Shown one piece after another: positions 41,745 through 54,800 of a stretch of 64,000 nt of DNA (positions are counted from its first letter, which is position 1; each line of letters begins with the position of its first letter). The stretch comes from Mesostigma viride. Taxonomy: Eukaryota > Streptophyta > Mesostigmatophyceae > Mesostigmatales > Mesostigmataceae. Under the pieces are notes generated by a model that made no database searches, had not been told where the DNA came from, and was given only the letters and a program-made list of their open reading frames with translations. Location: assembly GCA_009746045.1 (NCBI GenBank), contig RPFO01000213.1:1861260-1925259 (forward strand). The letters run 5' to 3'. Both the position numbers and the translations under genes were made by a program.

Positions 41745-44700
41745 TAGGCGAATTTGAATGCGGCTTTCCCGTTAGTTGTGGCTCCATCGCTCCAGTTTTC
41801 TAGGCTGCATGACATGAACCGACGGGGGTTCCTGGATTGAGACACGTTTTTTTCTCCATGCACAGCTGAAAAAACCTGCGCCGAGGTGCGGCACCGCGGC
41901 CTACGGTAGTGATTACTGTCTGCGACACGCCTGGGGCTGGCTGCATCTACCTGTCGGCCAATTGTGACCCGTGGGCTAGGCGAATTTGAATGCGGCTTTC
42001 CCGTTAGTTGTGGCTCCATCGCTCCAGTTTTCTAGGCTGCATGACATGAACCGACGGGGGTTCCTGGATTGAGACACGTTTTTTTCTCCATGCACAGCTG
42101 AAAAAACCTGCGCCGAGGTGCGGCACCGCGGCCTACGGTAGTGATTACTGTCTGCGACACGCCTGGGGCTGGCTGCATCTACCTGTCGGCCAATTGTGAC
42201 CCGTGGGCTAGGCGAATTTGAATGCGGCTTTCCCGTTAGTTGTGGCTCCATCGCTCCAGTTTTCTAGGCTGCATGACATGAACCGACGGGGGTTCCTGGA
42301 TTGAGACACGTTTTTTTCTCCATGCACAGCTGAAAAAACCTGCGCCGAGGTGCGGCACCGCGGCCTACGGTAGTGATTACTGTCTGCGACACGCCTGGGG
42401 CTGGCTGCATCTACCTGTCGGCCAATTGTGACCCGTGGGCTAGGCGAATTTGAATGCGGCTTTCCCGTTAGTTGTGGCTCCATCGCTCCAGTTTTCTAGG
42501 CTGCATGACATGAACCGACGGGGGTTCCTGGATTGAGACACGTTTTTTTCTCCATGCACAGCTGAAAAAACCTGCGCCGAGGTGCGGCACCGCGGCCTAC
42601 GGTAGTGATTACTGTCTGCGACACGCCTGGGGCTGGCTGCATCTACCTGTCGGCCAATTGTGACCCGTGGGCTAGGCGAATTTGAATGCGGCTTTCCCGT
42701 TAGTTGTGGCTCCATCGCTCCAGTTTTCTAGGCTGCATGACATGAACCGACGGGGGTTCCTGGATTGAGACACGTTTTTTTCTCCATGCACAGCTGAAAA
42801 AACCTGCGCCGAGGTGCGGCACCGCGGCCTACGGTAGTGATTACTGTCTGCGACACGCCTGGGGCTGGCTGCATCTACCTGTCGGCCAATTGTGACCCGT
42901 GGGCTAGGCGAATTTGAATGCGGCTTTCCCGTTAGTTGTGGCTCCATCGCTCCAGTTTTCTAGGCTGCATGACATGAACCGACGGGGGTTCCTGGATTGA
43001 GACACGTTTTTTTCTCCATGCACAGCTGAAAAAACCTGCGCCGAGGTGCGGCACCGCGGCCTACGGTAGTGATTACTGTCTGCGACACGCCTGGGGCTGG
43101 CTGCATCTACCTGTCGGCCAATTGTGACCCGTGGGCTAGGCGAATTTGAATGCGGCTTTCCCGTTAGTTGTGGCTCCATCGCTCCAGTTTTCTAGGCTGC
43201 ATGACATGAACCGACGGGGGTTCCTGGATTGAGACACGTTTTTTTCTCCATGCACAGCTGAAAAAACCTGCGCCGAGGTGCGGCACCGCGGCCTACGGTA
43301 GTGATTACTGTCTGCGACACGCCTGGGGCTGGCTGCATCTACCTGTCGGCCAATTGTGACCCGTGGGCTAGGCGAATTTGAATGCGGCTTTCCCGTTAGT
43401 TGTGGCTCCATCGCTCCAGTTTTCTAGGCTGCATGACATGAACCGACGGGGGTTCCTGGATTGAGACACGTTTTTTTCTCCATGCACAGCTGAAAAAACC
43501 TGCGCCGAGGTGCGGCACCGCGGCCTACGGTAGTGATTACTGTCTGCGACACGCCTGGGGCTGGCTGCATCTACCTGTCGGCCAATTGTGACCCGTGGGC
43601 TAGGCGAATTTGAATGCGGCTTTCCCGTTAGTTGTGGCTCCATCGCTCCAGTTTTCTAGGCTGCATGACATGAACCGACGGGGGTTCCTGGATTGAGACA
43701 CGTTTTTTTCTCCATGCACAGCTGAAAAAACCTGCGCCGAGGTGCGGCACCGCGGCCTACGGTAGTGATTACTGTCTGCGACACGCCTGGGGCTGGCTGC
43801 ATCTACCTGTCGGCCAATTGTGACCCGTGGGCTAGGCGAATTTGAATGCGGCTTTCCCGTTAGTTGTGGCTCCATCGCTCCAGTTTTCTAGGCTGCATGA
43901 CATGAACCGACGGGGGTTCCTGGATTGAGACACGTTTTTTTCTCCATGCACAGCTGAAAAAACCTGCGCCGAGGTGCGGCACCGCGGCCTACGGTAGTGA
44001 TTACTGTCTGCGACACGCCTGGGGCTGGCTGCATCTACCTGTCGGCCAATTGTGACCCGTGGGCTAGGCGAATTTGAATGCGGCTTTCCCGTTAGTTGTG
44101 GCTCCATCGCTCCAGTTTTCTAGGCTGCATGACATGAACCGACGGGGGTTCCTGGATTGAGACACGTTTTTTTCTCCATGCACAGCTGAAAAAACCTGCG
44201 CCGAGGTGCGGCACCGCGGCCTACGGTAGTGATTACTGTCTGCGACACGCCTGGGGCTGGCTGCATCTACCTGTCGGCCAATTGTGACCCGTGGGCTAGG
44301 CGAATTTGAATGCGGCTTTCCCGTTAGTTGTGGCTCCATCGCTCCAGTTTTCTAGGCTGCATGACATGAACCGACGGGGGTTCCTGGATTGAGACACGTT
44401 TTTTTCTCCATGCACAGCTGAAAAAACCTGCGCCGAGGTGCGGCACCGCGGCCTACGGTAGTGATTACTGTCTGCGACACGCCTGGGGCTGGCTGCATCT
44501 ACCTGTCGGCCAATTGTGACCCGTGGGCTAGGCGAATTTGAATGCGGCTTTCCCGTTAGTTGTGGCTCCATCGCTCCAGTTTTCTAGGCTGCATGACATG
44601 AACCGACGGGGGTTCCTGGATTGAGACACGTTTTTTTCTCCATGCACAGCTGAAAAAACCTGCGCCGAGGTGCGGCACCGCGGCCTACGGTAGTGATTAC

Positions 44701-47700
44701 TGTCTGCGACACGCCTGGGGCTGGCTGCATCTACCTGTCGGCCAATTGTGACCCGTGGGCTAGGCGAATTTGAATGCGGCTTTCCCGTTAGTTGTGGCTC
44801 CATCGCTCCAGTTTTCTAGGCTGCATGACATGAACCGACGGGGGTTCCTGGATTGAGACACGTTTTTTTCTCCATGCACAGCTGAAAAAACCTGCGCCGA
44901 GGTGCGGCACCGCGGCCTACGGTAGTGATTACTGTCTGCGACACGCCTGGGGCTGGCTGCATCTACCTGTCGGCCAATTGTGACCCGTGGGCTAGGCGAA
45001 TTTGAATGCGGCTTTCCCGTTAGTTGTGGCTCCATCGCTCCAGTTTTCTAGGCTGCATGACATGAACCGACGGGGGTTCCTGGATTGAGACACGTTTTTT
45101 TCTCCATGCACAGCTGAAAAAACCTGCGCCGAGGTGCGGCACCGCGGCCTACGGTAGTGATTACTGTCTGCGACACGCCTGGGGCTGGCTGCATCTACCT
45201 GTCGGCCAATTGTGACCCGTGGGCTAGGCGAATTTGAATGCGGCTTTCCCGTTAGTTGTGGCTCCATCGCTCCAGTTTTCTAGGCTGCATGACATGAACC
45301 GACGGGGGTTCCTGGATTGAGACACGTTTTTTTCTCCATGCACAGCTGAAAAAACCTGCGCCGAGGTGCGGCACCGCGGCCTACGGTAGTGATTACTGTC
45401 TGCGACACGCCTGGGGCTGGCTGCATCTACCTGTCGGCCAATTGTGACCCGTGGGCTAGGCGAATTTGAATGCGGCTTTCCCGTTAGTTGTGGCTCCATC
45501 GCTCCAGTTTTCTAGGCTGCATGACATGAACCGACGGGGGTTCCTGGATTGAGACACGTTTTTTTCTCCATGCACAGCTGAAAAAACCTGCGCCGAGGTG
45601 CGGCACCGCGGCCTACGGTAGTGATTACTGTCTGCGACACGCCTGGGGCTGGCTGCATCTACCTGTCGGCCAATTGTGACCCGTGGGCTAGGCGAATTTG
45701 AATGCGGCTTTCCCGTTAGTTGTGGCTCCATCGCTCCAGTTTTCTAGGCTGCATGACATGAACCGACGGGGGTTCCTGGATTGAGACACGTTTTTTTCTC
45801 CATGCACAGCTGAAAAAACCTGCGCCGAGGTGCGGCACCGCGGCCTACGGTAGTGATTACTGTCTGCGACACGCCTGGGGCTGGCTGCATCTACCTGTCG
45901 GCCAATTGTGACCCGTGGGCTAGGCGAATTTGAATGCGGCTTTCCCGTTAGTTGTGGCTCCATCGCTCCAGTTTTCTAGGCTGCATGACATGAACCGACG
46001 GGGGTTCCTGGATTGAGACACGTTTTTTTCTCCATGCACAGCTGAAAAAACCTGCGCCGAGGTGCGGCACCGCGGCCTACGGTAGTGATTACTGTCTGCG
46101 ACACGCCTGGGGCTGGCTGCATCTACCTGTCGGCCAATTGTGACCCGTGGGCTAGGCGAATTTGAATGCGGCTTTCCCGTTAGTTGTGGCTCCATCGCTC
46201 CAGTTTTCTAGGCTGCATGACATGAACCGACGGGGGTTCCTGGATTGAGACACGTTTTTTTCTCCATGCACAGCTGAAAAAACCTGCGCCGAGGTGCGGC
46301 ACCGCGGCCTACGGTAGTGATTACTGTCTGCGACACGCCTGGGGCTGGCTGCATCTACCTGTCGGCCAATTGTGACCCGTGGGCTAGGCGAATTTGAATG
46401 CGGCTTTCCCGTTAGTTGTGGCTCCATCGCTCCAGTTTTCTAGGCTGCATGACATGAACCGACGGGGGTTCCTGGATTGAGACACGTTTTTTTCTCCATG
46501 CACAGCTGAAAAAACCTGCGCCGAGGTGCGGCACCGCGGCCTACGGTAGTGATTACTGTCTGCGACACGCCTGGGGCTGGCTGCATCTACCTGTCGGCCA
46601 ATTGTGACCCGTGGGCTAGGCGAATTTGAATGCGGCTTTCCCGTTAGTTGTGGCTCCATCGCTCCAGTTTTCTAGGCTGCATGACATGAACCGACGGGGG
46701 TTCCTGGATTGAGACACGTTTTTTTCTCCATGCACAGCTGAAAAAACCTGCGCCGAGGTGCGGCACCGCGGCCTACGGTAGTGATTACTGTCTGCGACAC
46801 GCCTGGGGCTGGCTGCATCTACCTGTCGGCCAATTGTGACCCGTGGGCTAGGCGAATTTGAATGCGGCTTTCCCGTTAGTTGTGGCTCCATCGCTCCAGT
46901 TTTCTAGGCTGCATGACATGAACCGACGGGGGTTCCTGGATTGAGACACGTTTTTTTCTCCATGCACAGCTGAAAAAACCTGCGCCGAGGTGCGGCACCG
47001 CGGCCTACGGTAGTGATTACTGTCTGCGACACGCCTGGGGCTGGCTGCATCTACCTGTCGGCCAATTGTGACCCGTGGGCTAGGCGAATTTGAATGCGGC
47101 TTTCCCGTTAGTTGTGGCTCCATCGCTCCAGTTTTCTAGGCTGCATGACATGAACCGACGGGGGTTCCTGGATTGAGACACGTTTTTTTCTCCATGCACA
47201 GCTGAAAAAACCTGCGCCGAGGTGCGGCACCGCGGGCCTACGGTAGTGATTACTGTCTGCGACACGCCTGGGGCTGGCTGCATCTACCTGTCGGCCAATT
47301 GTGACCCGTGGGCTAGGCGAATTTGAATGCGGCTTTCCCGTTAGTTGTGGCTCCATCGCTCCAGTTTTCTAGGCTGCATGACATGAACCGACGGGGGTTC
47401 CTGGATTGAGACACGTTTTTTTCTCCATGCACAGCTGAAAAAACCTGCGCCGAGGTGCGGCACCGCGGCCTACGGTAGTGATTACTGTCTGCGACACGCC
47501 TGGGGCTGGCTGCATCTACCTGTCGGCCAATTGTGACCCGTGGGCTAGGCGAATTTGAATGCGGCTTTCCCGTTAGTTGTGGCTCCATCGCTCCAGTTTT
47601 CTAGGCTGCATGACATGAACCGACGGGGGTTCCTGGATTGAGACACGTTTTTTTCTCCATGCACAGCTGAAAAAACCTGCGCCGAGGTGCGGCACCGCGG

Positions 47701-50700
47701 CCTACGGTAGTGATTACTGTCTGCGACACGCCTGGGGCTGGCTGCATCTACCTGTCGGCCAATTGTGACCCGTGGGCTAGGCGAATTTGAATGCGGCTTT
47801 CCCGTTAGTTGTGGCTCCATCGCTCCAGTTTTCTAGGCTGCATGACATGAACCGACGGGGGTTCCTGGATTGAGACACGTTTTTTTCTCCATGCACAGCT
47901 GAAAAAACCTGCGCCGAGGTGCGGCACCGCGGCCTACGGTAGTGATTACTGTCTGCGACACGCCTGGGGCTGGCTGCATCTACCTGTCGGCCAATTGTGA
48001 CCCGTGGGCTAGGCGAATTTGAATGCGGCTTTCCCGTTAGTTGTGGCTCCATCGCTCCAGTTTTCTAGGCTGCATGACATGAACCGACGGGGGTTCCTGG
48101 ATTGAGACACGTTTTTTTCTCCATGCACAGCTGAAAAAACCTGCGCCGAGGTGCGGCACCGCGGCCTACGGTAGTGATTACTGTCTGCGACACGCCTGGG
48201 GCTGGCTGCATCTACCTGTCGGCCAATTGTGACCCGTGGGCTAGGCGAATTTGAATGCGGCTTTCCCGTTAGTTGTGGCTCCATCGCTCCAGTTTTCTAG
48301 GCTGCATGACATGAACCGACGGGGGTTCCTGGATTGAGACACGTTTTTTTCTCCATGCACAGCTGAAAAAACCTGCGCCGAGGTGCGGCACCGCGGCCTA
48401 CGGTAGTGATTACTGTCTGCGACACGCCTGGGGCTGGCTGCATCTACCTGTCGGCCAATTGTGACCCGTGGGCTAGGCGAATTTGAATGCGGCTTTCCCG
48501 TTAGTTGTGGCTCCATCGCTCCAGTTTTCTAGGCTGCATGACATGAACCGACGGGGGTTCCTGGATTGAGACACGTTTTTTTCTCCATGCACAGCTGAAA
48601 AAACCTGCGCCGAGGTGCGGCACCGCGGCCTACGGTAGTGATTACTGTCTGCGACACGCCTGGGGCTGGCTGCATCTACCTGTCGGCCAATTGTGACCCG
48701 TGGGCTAGGCGAATTTGAATGCGGCTTTCCCGTTAGTTGTGGCTCCATCGCTCCAGTTTTCTAGGCTGCATGACATGAACCGACGGGGGTTCCTGGATTG
48801 AGACACGTTTTTTTCTCCATGCACAGCTGAAAAAACCTGCGCCGAGGTGCGGCACCGCGGCCTACGGTAGTGATTACTGTCTGCGACACGCCTGGGGCTG
48901 GCTGCATCTACCTGTCGGCCAATTGTGACCCGTGGGCTAGGCGAATTTGAATGCGGCTTTCCCGTTAGTTGTGGCTCCATCGCTCCAGTTTTCTAGGCTG
49001 CATGACATGAACCGACGGGGGTTCCTGGATTGAGACACGTTTTTTTCTCCATGCACAGCTGAAAAAACCTGCGCCGAGGTGCGGCACCGCGGCCTACGGT
49101 AGTGATTACTGTCTGCGACACGCCTGGGGCTGGCTGCATCTACCTGTCGGCCAATTGTGACCCGTGGGCTAGGCGAATTTGAATGCGGCTTTCCCGTTAG
49201 TTGTGGCTCCATCGCTCCAGTTTTCTAGGCTGCATGACATGAACCGACGGGGGTTCCTGGATTGAGACACGTTTTTTTCTCCATGCACAGCTGAAAAAAC
49301 CTGCGCCGAGGTGCGGCACCGCGGCCTACGGTAGTGATTACTGTCTGCGACACGCCTGGGGCTGGCTGCATCTACCTGTCGGCCAATTGTGACCCGTGGG
49401 CTAGGCGAATTTGAATGCGGCTTTCCCGTTAGTTGTGGCTCCATCGCTCCAGTTTTCTAGGCTGCATGACATGAACCGACGGGGGTTCCTGGATTGAGAC
49501 ACGTTTTTTTCTCCATGCACAGCTGAAAAAACCTGCGCCGAGGTGCGGCACCGCGGCCTACGGTAGTGATTACTGTCTGCGACACGCCTGGGGCTGGCTG
49601 CATCTACCTGTCGGCCAATTGTGACCCGTGGGCTAGGCGAATTTGAATGCGGCTTTCCCGTTAGTTGTGGCTCCATCGCTCCAGTTTTCTAGGCTGCATG
49701 ACATGAACCGACGGGGGTTCCTGGATTGAGACACGTTTTTTTCTCCATGCACAGCTGAAAAAACCTGCGCCGAGGTGCGGCACCGCGGCCTACGGTAGTG
49801 ATTACTGTCTGCGACACGCCTGGGGCTGGCTGCATCTACCTGTCGGCCAATTGTGACCCGTGGGCTAGGCGAATTTGAATGCGGCTTTCCCGTTAGTTGT
49901 GGCTCCATCGCTCCAGTTTTCTAGGCTGCATGACATGAACCGACGGGGGTTCCTGGATTGAGACACGTTTTTTTCTCCATGCACAGCTGAAAAAACCTGC
50001 GCCGAGGTGCGGCACCGCGGCCTACGGTAGTGATTACTGTCTGCGACACGCCTGGGGCTGGCTGCATCTACCTGTCGGCCAATTGTGACCCGTGGGCTAG
50101 GCGAATTTGAATGCGGCTTTCCCGTTAGTTGTGGCTCCATCGCTCCAGTTTTCTAGGCTGCATGACATGAACCGACGGGGGTTCCTGGATTGAGACACGT
50201 TTTTTTCTCCATGCACAGCTGAAAAAACCTGCGCCGAGGTGCGGCACCGCGGCCTACGGTAGTGATTACTGTCTGCGACACGCCTGGGGCTGGCTGCATC
50301 TACCTGTCGGCCAATTGTGACCCGTGGGCTAGGCGAATTTGAATGCGGCTTTCCCGTTAGTTGTGGCTCCATCGCTCCAGTTTTCTAGGCTGCATGACAA
50401 TGAACCGACGGGGTTTCCTGATTGAGACACGTTTTTTTCTTCCATGCACAGCTGAAAAAAACCTTGCGCGCGGCCGAGGTGCGGCACCGCGGCCTACCGG
50501 TTAGTGATTACTGTCTGCGACACGCCATGGGGCTGGCTGCATCTACCTGTCGGCCAATTGGTGACCCGTGGGCTAGGCGACATTTGAATGCGGCTTTCCC
50601 GTTAGTTGTGGCTCCATCGCTCCAGTTTTCTAGGCATGCACAACATGAACCGACGGGGTTCCTGGATTGAGACACGTTTTTTTCTCCATGCACAGCTGAA

Positions 50701-51880
50701 AAAACCTGCGCGAGGTGCGGCACCGCGGCCTACGGTAGTGATTACTGTCTGCGACACGCCTGGGGCTGGCTGCATCTACCTGTCGGCCAATTGTGACCGC
50801 GTGGGCTAGGCGAATTTGAATGCGGCTTTCCCGTTAGTAGTGTGGCTCCATCGCTCCAGTTTTCAGGCTGCATGACATGAACCGACGGGGGTTCCTGGAT
50901 TGAGCACGTTTTTTCTCCATGCACAGCTGAAAAAACCTGCGCCGAGGTGCGGCACCGCGGCCACGTAGTGATTACTGTCTGCGACACGCCTGGGCTGGCT
51001 GCATCTACCTGTCGGCCAATTGTGACCGTGGGCTAGGCGAATTTGAATGCGGCTTTCCCGTTAGTTTGTGGCTCCCATCGCTCCAGTTTTCTAGGCTGCT
51101 ATGACATGAACCGACGGGGTTCCTGGATTGAGACACGTTTTTTTCTCCATGCACAGCTGAAAAAACCTGCGCCGAGGTGCGGCACCGCGGCCTACGGTAG
51201 TGATACTGTCTGCGACACGCCTGGGGCTGGCTGCATCTACCTGTCGGCCATTGTGACCCGTGGGCTAGGCGAATTGAATGCGGCTTTCCCGTTAGTATTG
51301 TGCTCCATCGCTCCAGTTTTCTAGGCTGCATGACATGAACCGACGGGGGTTCCTGGATTGAGACACGTTTTTTCTCCATGCACAGCTGAAAAAACCTGCG
51401 CCGAGGTGCGGCACCGCGGCCTACGTAGTGATTACTGTCTGCGACACGCCTGGGGCTGGCTGCATCTACCTGTCGGCCAATTGTGACCCGTGGGCTAGGC
51501 GAATTTGAATGCGGCTTTTCCCGTTAGTTTGTGGCTCCATCGCTCCAGTTTTCTAGGCTGCATGACATGAACCGACGGGGGTTCCTGGATTGAGACACGT
51601 TTTTTTCTCCATGCACAGCTGAAAAAACTGCGCCGAGGTGGGCACCGCGGCCTACGGTAGTGATTACTGTCTGCGACACGCCTGGGCTGGCTGCATCTAC
51701 CTGTCGGCCAATTGTGACCCGTGGGCTAGCGAATTTGAATGCGGCTTTTCCCGTTAGTAGTTGTGGCTCATCGCTCCAGTTTTCTAGGCTGCATGACATG
51801 AACCGACGGGGTTCCTTGGATTGAGACACGTTTTTTTCTCCATGCACAGCTTGAAAAAACCTGCGCCGAGGTGCGCAGCC
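41745..51880. repeat. 232-bp satellite array, right part (about 43.7 copies)
   Basis: Units are essentially identical from 41,747 to about 50,390; the one deviation noticed is an extra G near 47,235. From 50,390 to 51,880 almost every unit carries several single-base insertions or deletions. 232 is not a multiple of 3, so no frame continues through the array. The unit includes the hairpin-like GGTGCGGCACC. The right end is at about 51,872, where sequence changes to a C-rich block before element B. Confidence 0.97.
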
Positions 51881-54800
51881 GCGGCCGCCCCGCGTTGGGG
51901 GCTGCCGCCCCCCAAAACCCCCCCTTGGGGGGCACGCCCCCCAAACCCGCCGGTCCGCATCACGCTCTCCCCCCGCGCTTCCCGGTTCCGTTGTTTTTAC
52001 GCACCTCACCCCATGCTCCTTCACGACGGACGCACCTCCCGGGGCGCGGCGATGCGCTGCCTAGGGCGCCCCTGCGCCGCGTCGGTCCTTACGCATCGCG
52101 GCGCACCTGCATGGGAGGAGATGGGCGACTGACGACGCGGGTCGTGGCGCCCTGCTGTGCCACTCTCGCTTGTGTGCGAGGTCTGCCACAGTGGTGAGGA
52201 TGCCCCCCGTCTCCCTTGTGTGTGATTCGTGCCAATAGCGGCTGGCACACGCGCTGCTTGGGTCCCGCCCCTCTGCCGGCTGCCTCCCCCGGGTCCTTGG
52301 GCGTGCCCTCAATTGCGTGCGCCGCCTCGGCCGTCCCTAGGCTCCCGACGCGCGCCGTGTTCGACCCCGGGATCCGCATCTACGGCCGCGCCCCCTCGCC
52401 GCAGCCCCTCGGCATGGACCCTGCTCCTGGGGCCTTGCGGACTCGTGGGAGGGTTCCACACCGTGCTCCGCTCTCCCCGCGCCGTCACGCTCCGGCCCCT
52501 CCGCGGGGTCCCCTGGCCCTGCGCCGCCTAGCTCTGGGATCCCACCCTCCGGCCAGCACGGCGTGGCCACTGACCTGCGTCCTCCTGTGCTTGAGGGGTC
52601 CCTGAGCGCTCTCCTCCCTGGGCCTGTGGGACACCCTGCTGCGACTCTGTGGTGGGCCCCTGGTCGGCGCGCTTGGGTCCCACGACTTCTCCGTTTGGCC
52701 CCCCACCAACATTGCGGCCGTCAGGGCGCTCCGCACGCCACAGTTCCTCTGGCTGTATGCCCCTTGCTGTTGGACGCTCGTCGCTTGCACGCGCGTTTCC
52801 TACGCTCCTACGGCCCCTGAATTTTAGTGCCCTTGGTGGTTGTGTCCGGCACATGCTGTCAGGTAGCCTCCCCCCCTGTCGCTTGCCTCCACGCTTTGGG
52901 GGTTATTGTCCTTCGAGGAACTACCATGCGGGGCCAGCCGCCTGCCTTGCACCTGCCGCCGGTGCCCAAGAGTGGCCTCCTGCAATTCTGGACGCTCAAC
53001 GTGGCGCAAGGCGGTGGTGCTTTTGCTACAGGCGTGCACGTGCAGGCCCAGCAGGCCGCCTGCCGACATTATCTCGCTGGGGGCCACCGACCACCCTTGG
53101 CTCGATGCCTGCAGCTGCACACGGTTTCTCTTTTGCCTCTAGCGGGCCCGGCTCGCCGGGCCTTTTGCGCAGCGCACGGGCGCTTGACTACGGCGGTCCC
53201 CCAGCGCAAGCGCCCGCCTGCGCGTTGACTTCGGGGGCTCCTGCACCGTCAGGCGGTGGAACTGGTTCTGTACGATGGCGGGGGGGGGGCGTGTTCTCGA
53301 GCTGGAGCGCGGTGCAGGCCGTGCCCGCACATCTTGCACGATGTTGCTCGAGCTTGCGGGCAATCCCCCATGTCTGCACCACTGCTGGGTCGGGCGCCGC
53401 TTCTTTCTCTCCGCCCGATGAGATCGCACCGAACTGCCGAAGCTGGTGAGCTGGGGGGACGCGCGCCCGCCCTGGCGCCCACACTTGGGGATCACGGATG
53501 CACGCATCCCCGCGCCCTCCTCTGACCTGCCTGCCCTGGTGACGGTCTCGCCGCCCCCGCTTGCGGCCACGGTCGGTTCCATCAAGCTTTGCATCGCCAC
53601 GAGCTTGCTCGCGACCTCCGACACCTGCCCCCTTATGGCCGGGCCGCGGGTCCTTTCCCCCTTGCCCCCTGCGCGTTCTCCCGCCTGGCCCGTCGCCTCT
53701 CGTGTCCGTGCGACCGCCAGTCCACGCGCCTGCCCGATACCTCCTCCCGTGGCGTGTCTGGGCGCGCGCCGCTTGGCTGCCCTCCTTAGACGCCGCCCTC
53801 CCGACCGTGGGGGCCGTCCGCGCGGCTGGTCCTCTGCAACTCCGCCCGGTCACGCCACGGCCTGCACTGACCTTGCGCGGCCGCTCGCCCCGCCGGCCGC
53901 TGGCAACGTTCCCTCAGGTCTCCCACCCTCCCCCCTTGCGACCTCGGGGTGCCCAACCGGGTGGGCGCCCCCCCCTCAGATGGCTTCCATTATTGCCAAG
54001 CTCGATGGTCCCTTGGTGACCCGTGTGGGGGCGCCGCTGCCCAACGGAATTCGTTTGCTGGCACATTCGGGCTTCCCACCACCCACATCACGGAGGCCGC
54101 CATGCGCGCCATGGACTTGCTACCGCTGCCCGGCCAGCCCATTGCCAGCGGATTTTTTCGATCACAGGCGCGGTACCGCTACATAGCGGCCAGTGACCGC
54201 CAGCCAAAACCCCCAGAACGGCCTGCCCGGCGGCCCGGGCGGCGCCGCACCGGCCTACCACGGAGCGTGCCAGGCAATGCCATGCGACACCGGTCGGGGC
54301 GCATCGCGGTCTCTCGGACCCTAGGGCCACCCCCCTCCACGCACGCAGGGTAAGACGATCCGGGGGACCTCTCGGCGGCTGGGCATTCCTTGGCCACGCT
54401 CCCTTTTGCCGCCTGTGCGCGCCAACCCTGGCATGACGCTCCCGGACGTCCCTCACCGCGCCCGCGAGCTTGTTCCCGCGCGTGCGCCCTGCTTTCCCTG
54501 GACCCGGATGCAAGTCACCCTCTCGACGAACTGCCCACAAAGCTGTTCTTCGTCACCCCCCGGCTCCTCTTAGCGCCGTTTGGAGCGGGCTGTGCGTGGC
54601 GTACAGGGTGGCGGTCATCGCTCGCTGCCGGCGGTCTCCTCGGGATTGGGAAGGGCTGTGCGGCGCTGGCAGCCTCCGGCCCCCACCCGGGTGTCGGGGG
54701 CCGCCTCCTTGCCCGGGTGGAAGCTGACGTCATGGCGGTTGGTGAAGGTAGGTGAATTGAAGCCGGGCCATGCAAAAGCTTGAAACTGACCGCGTTGGCT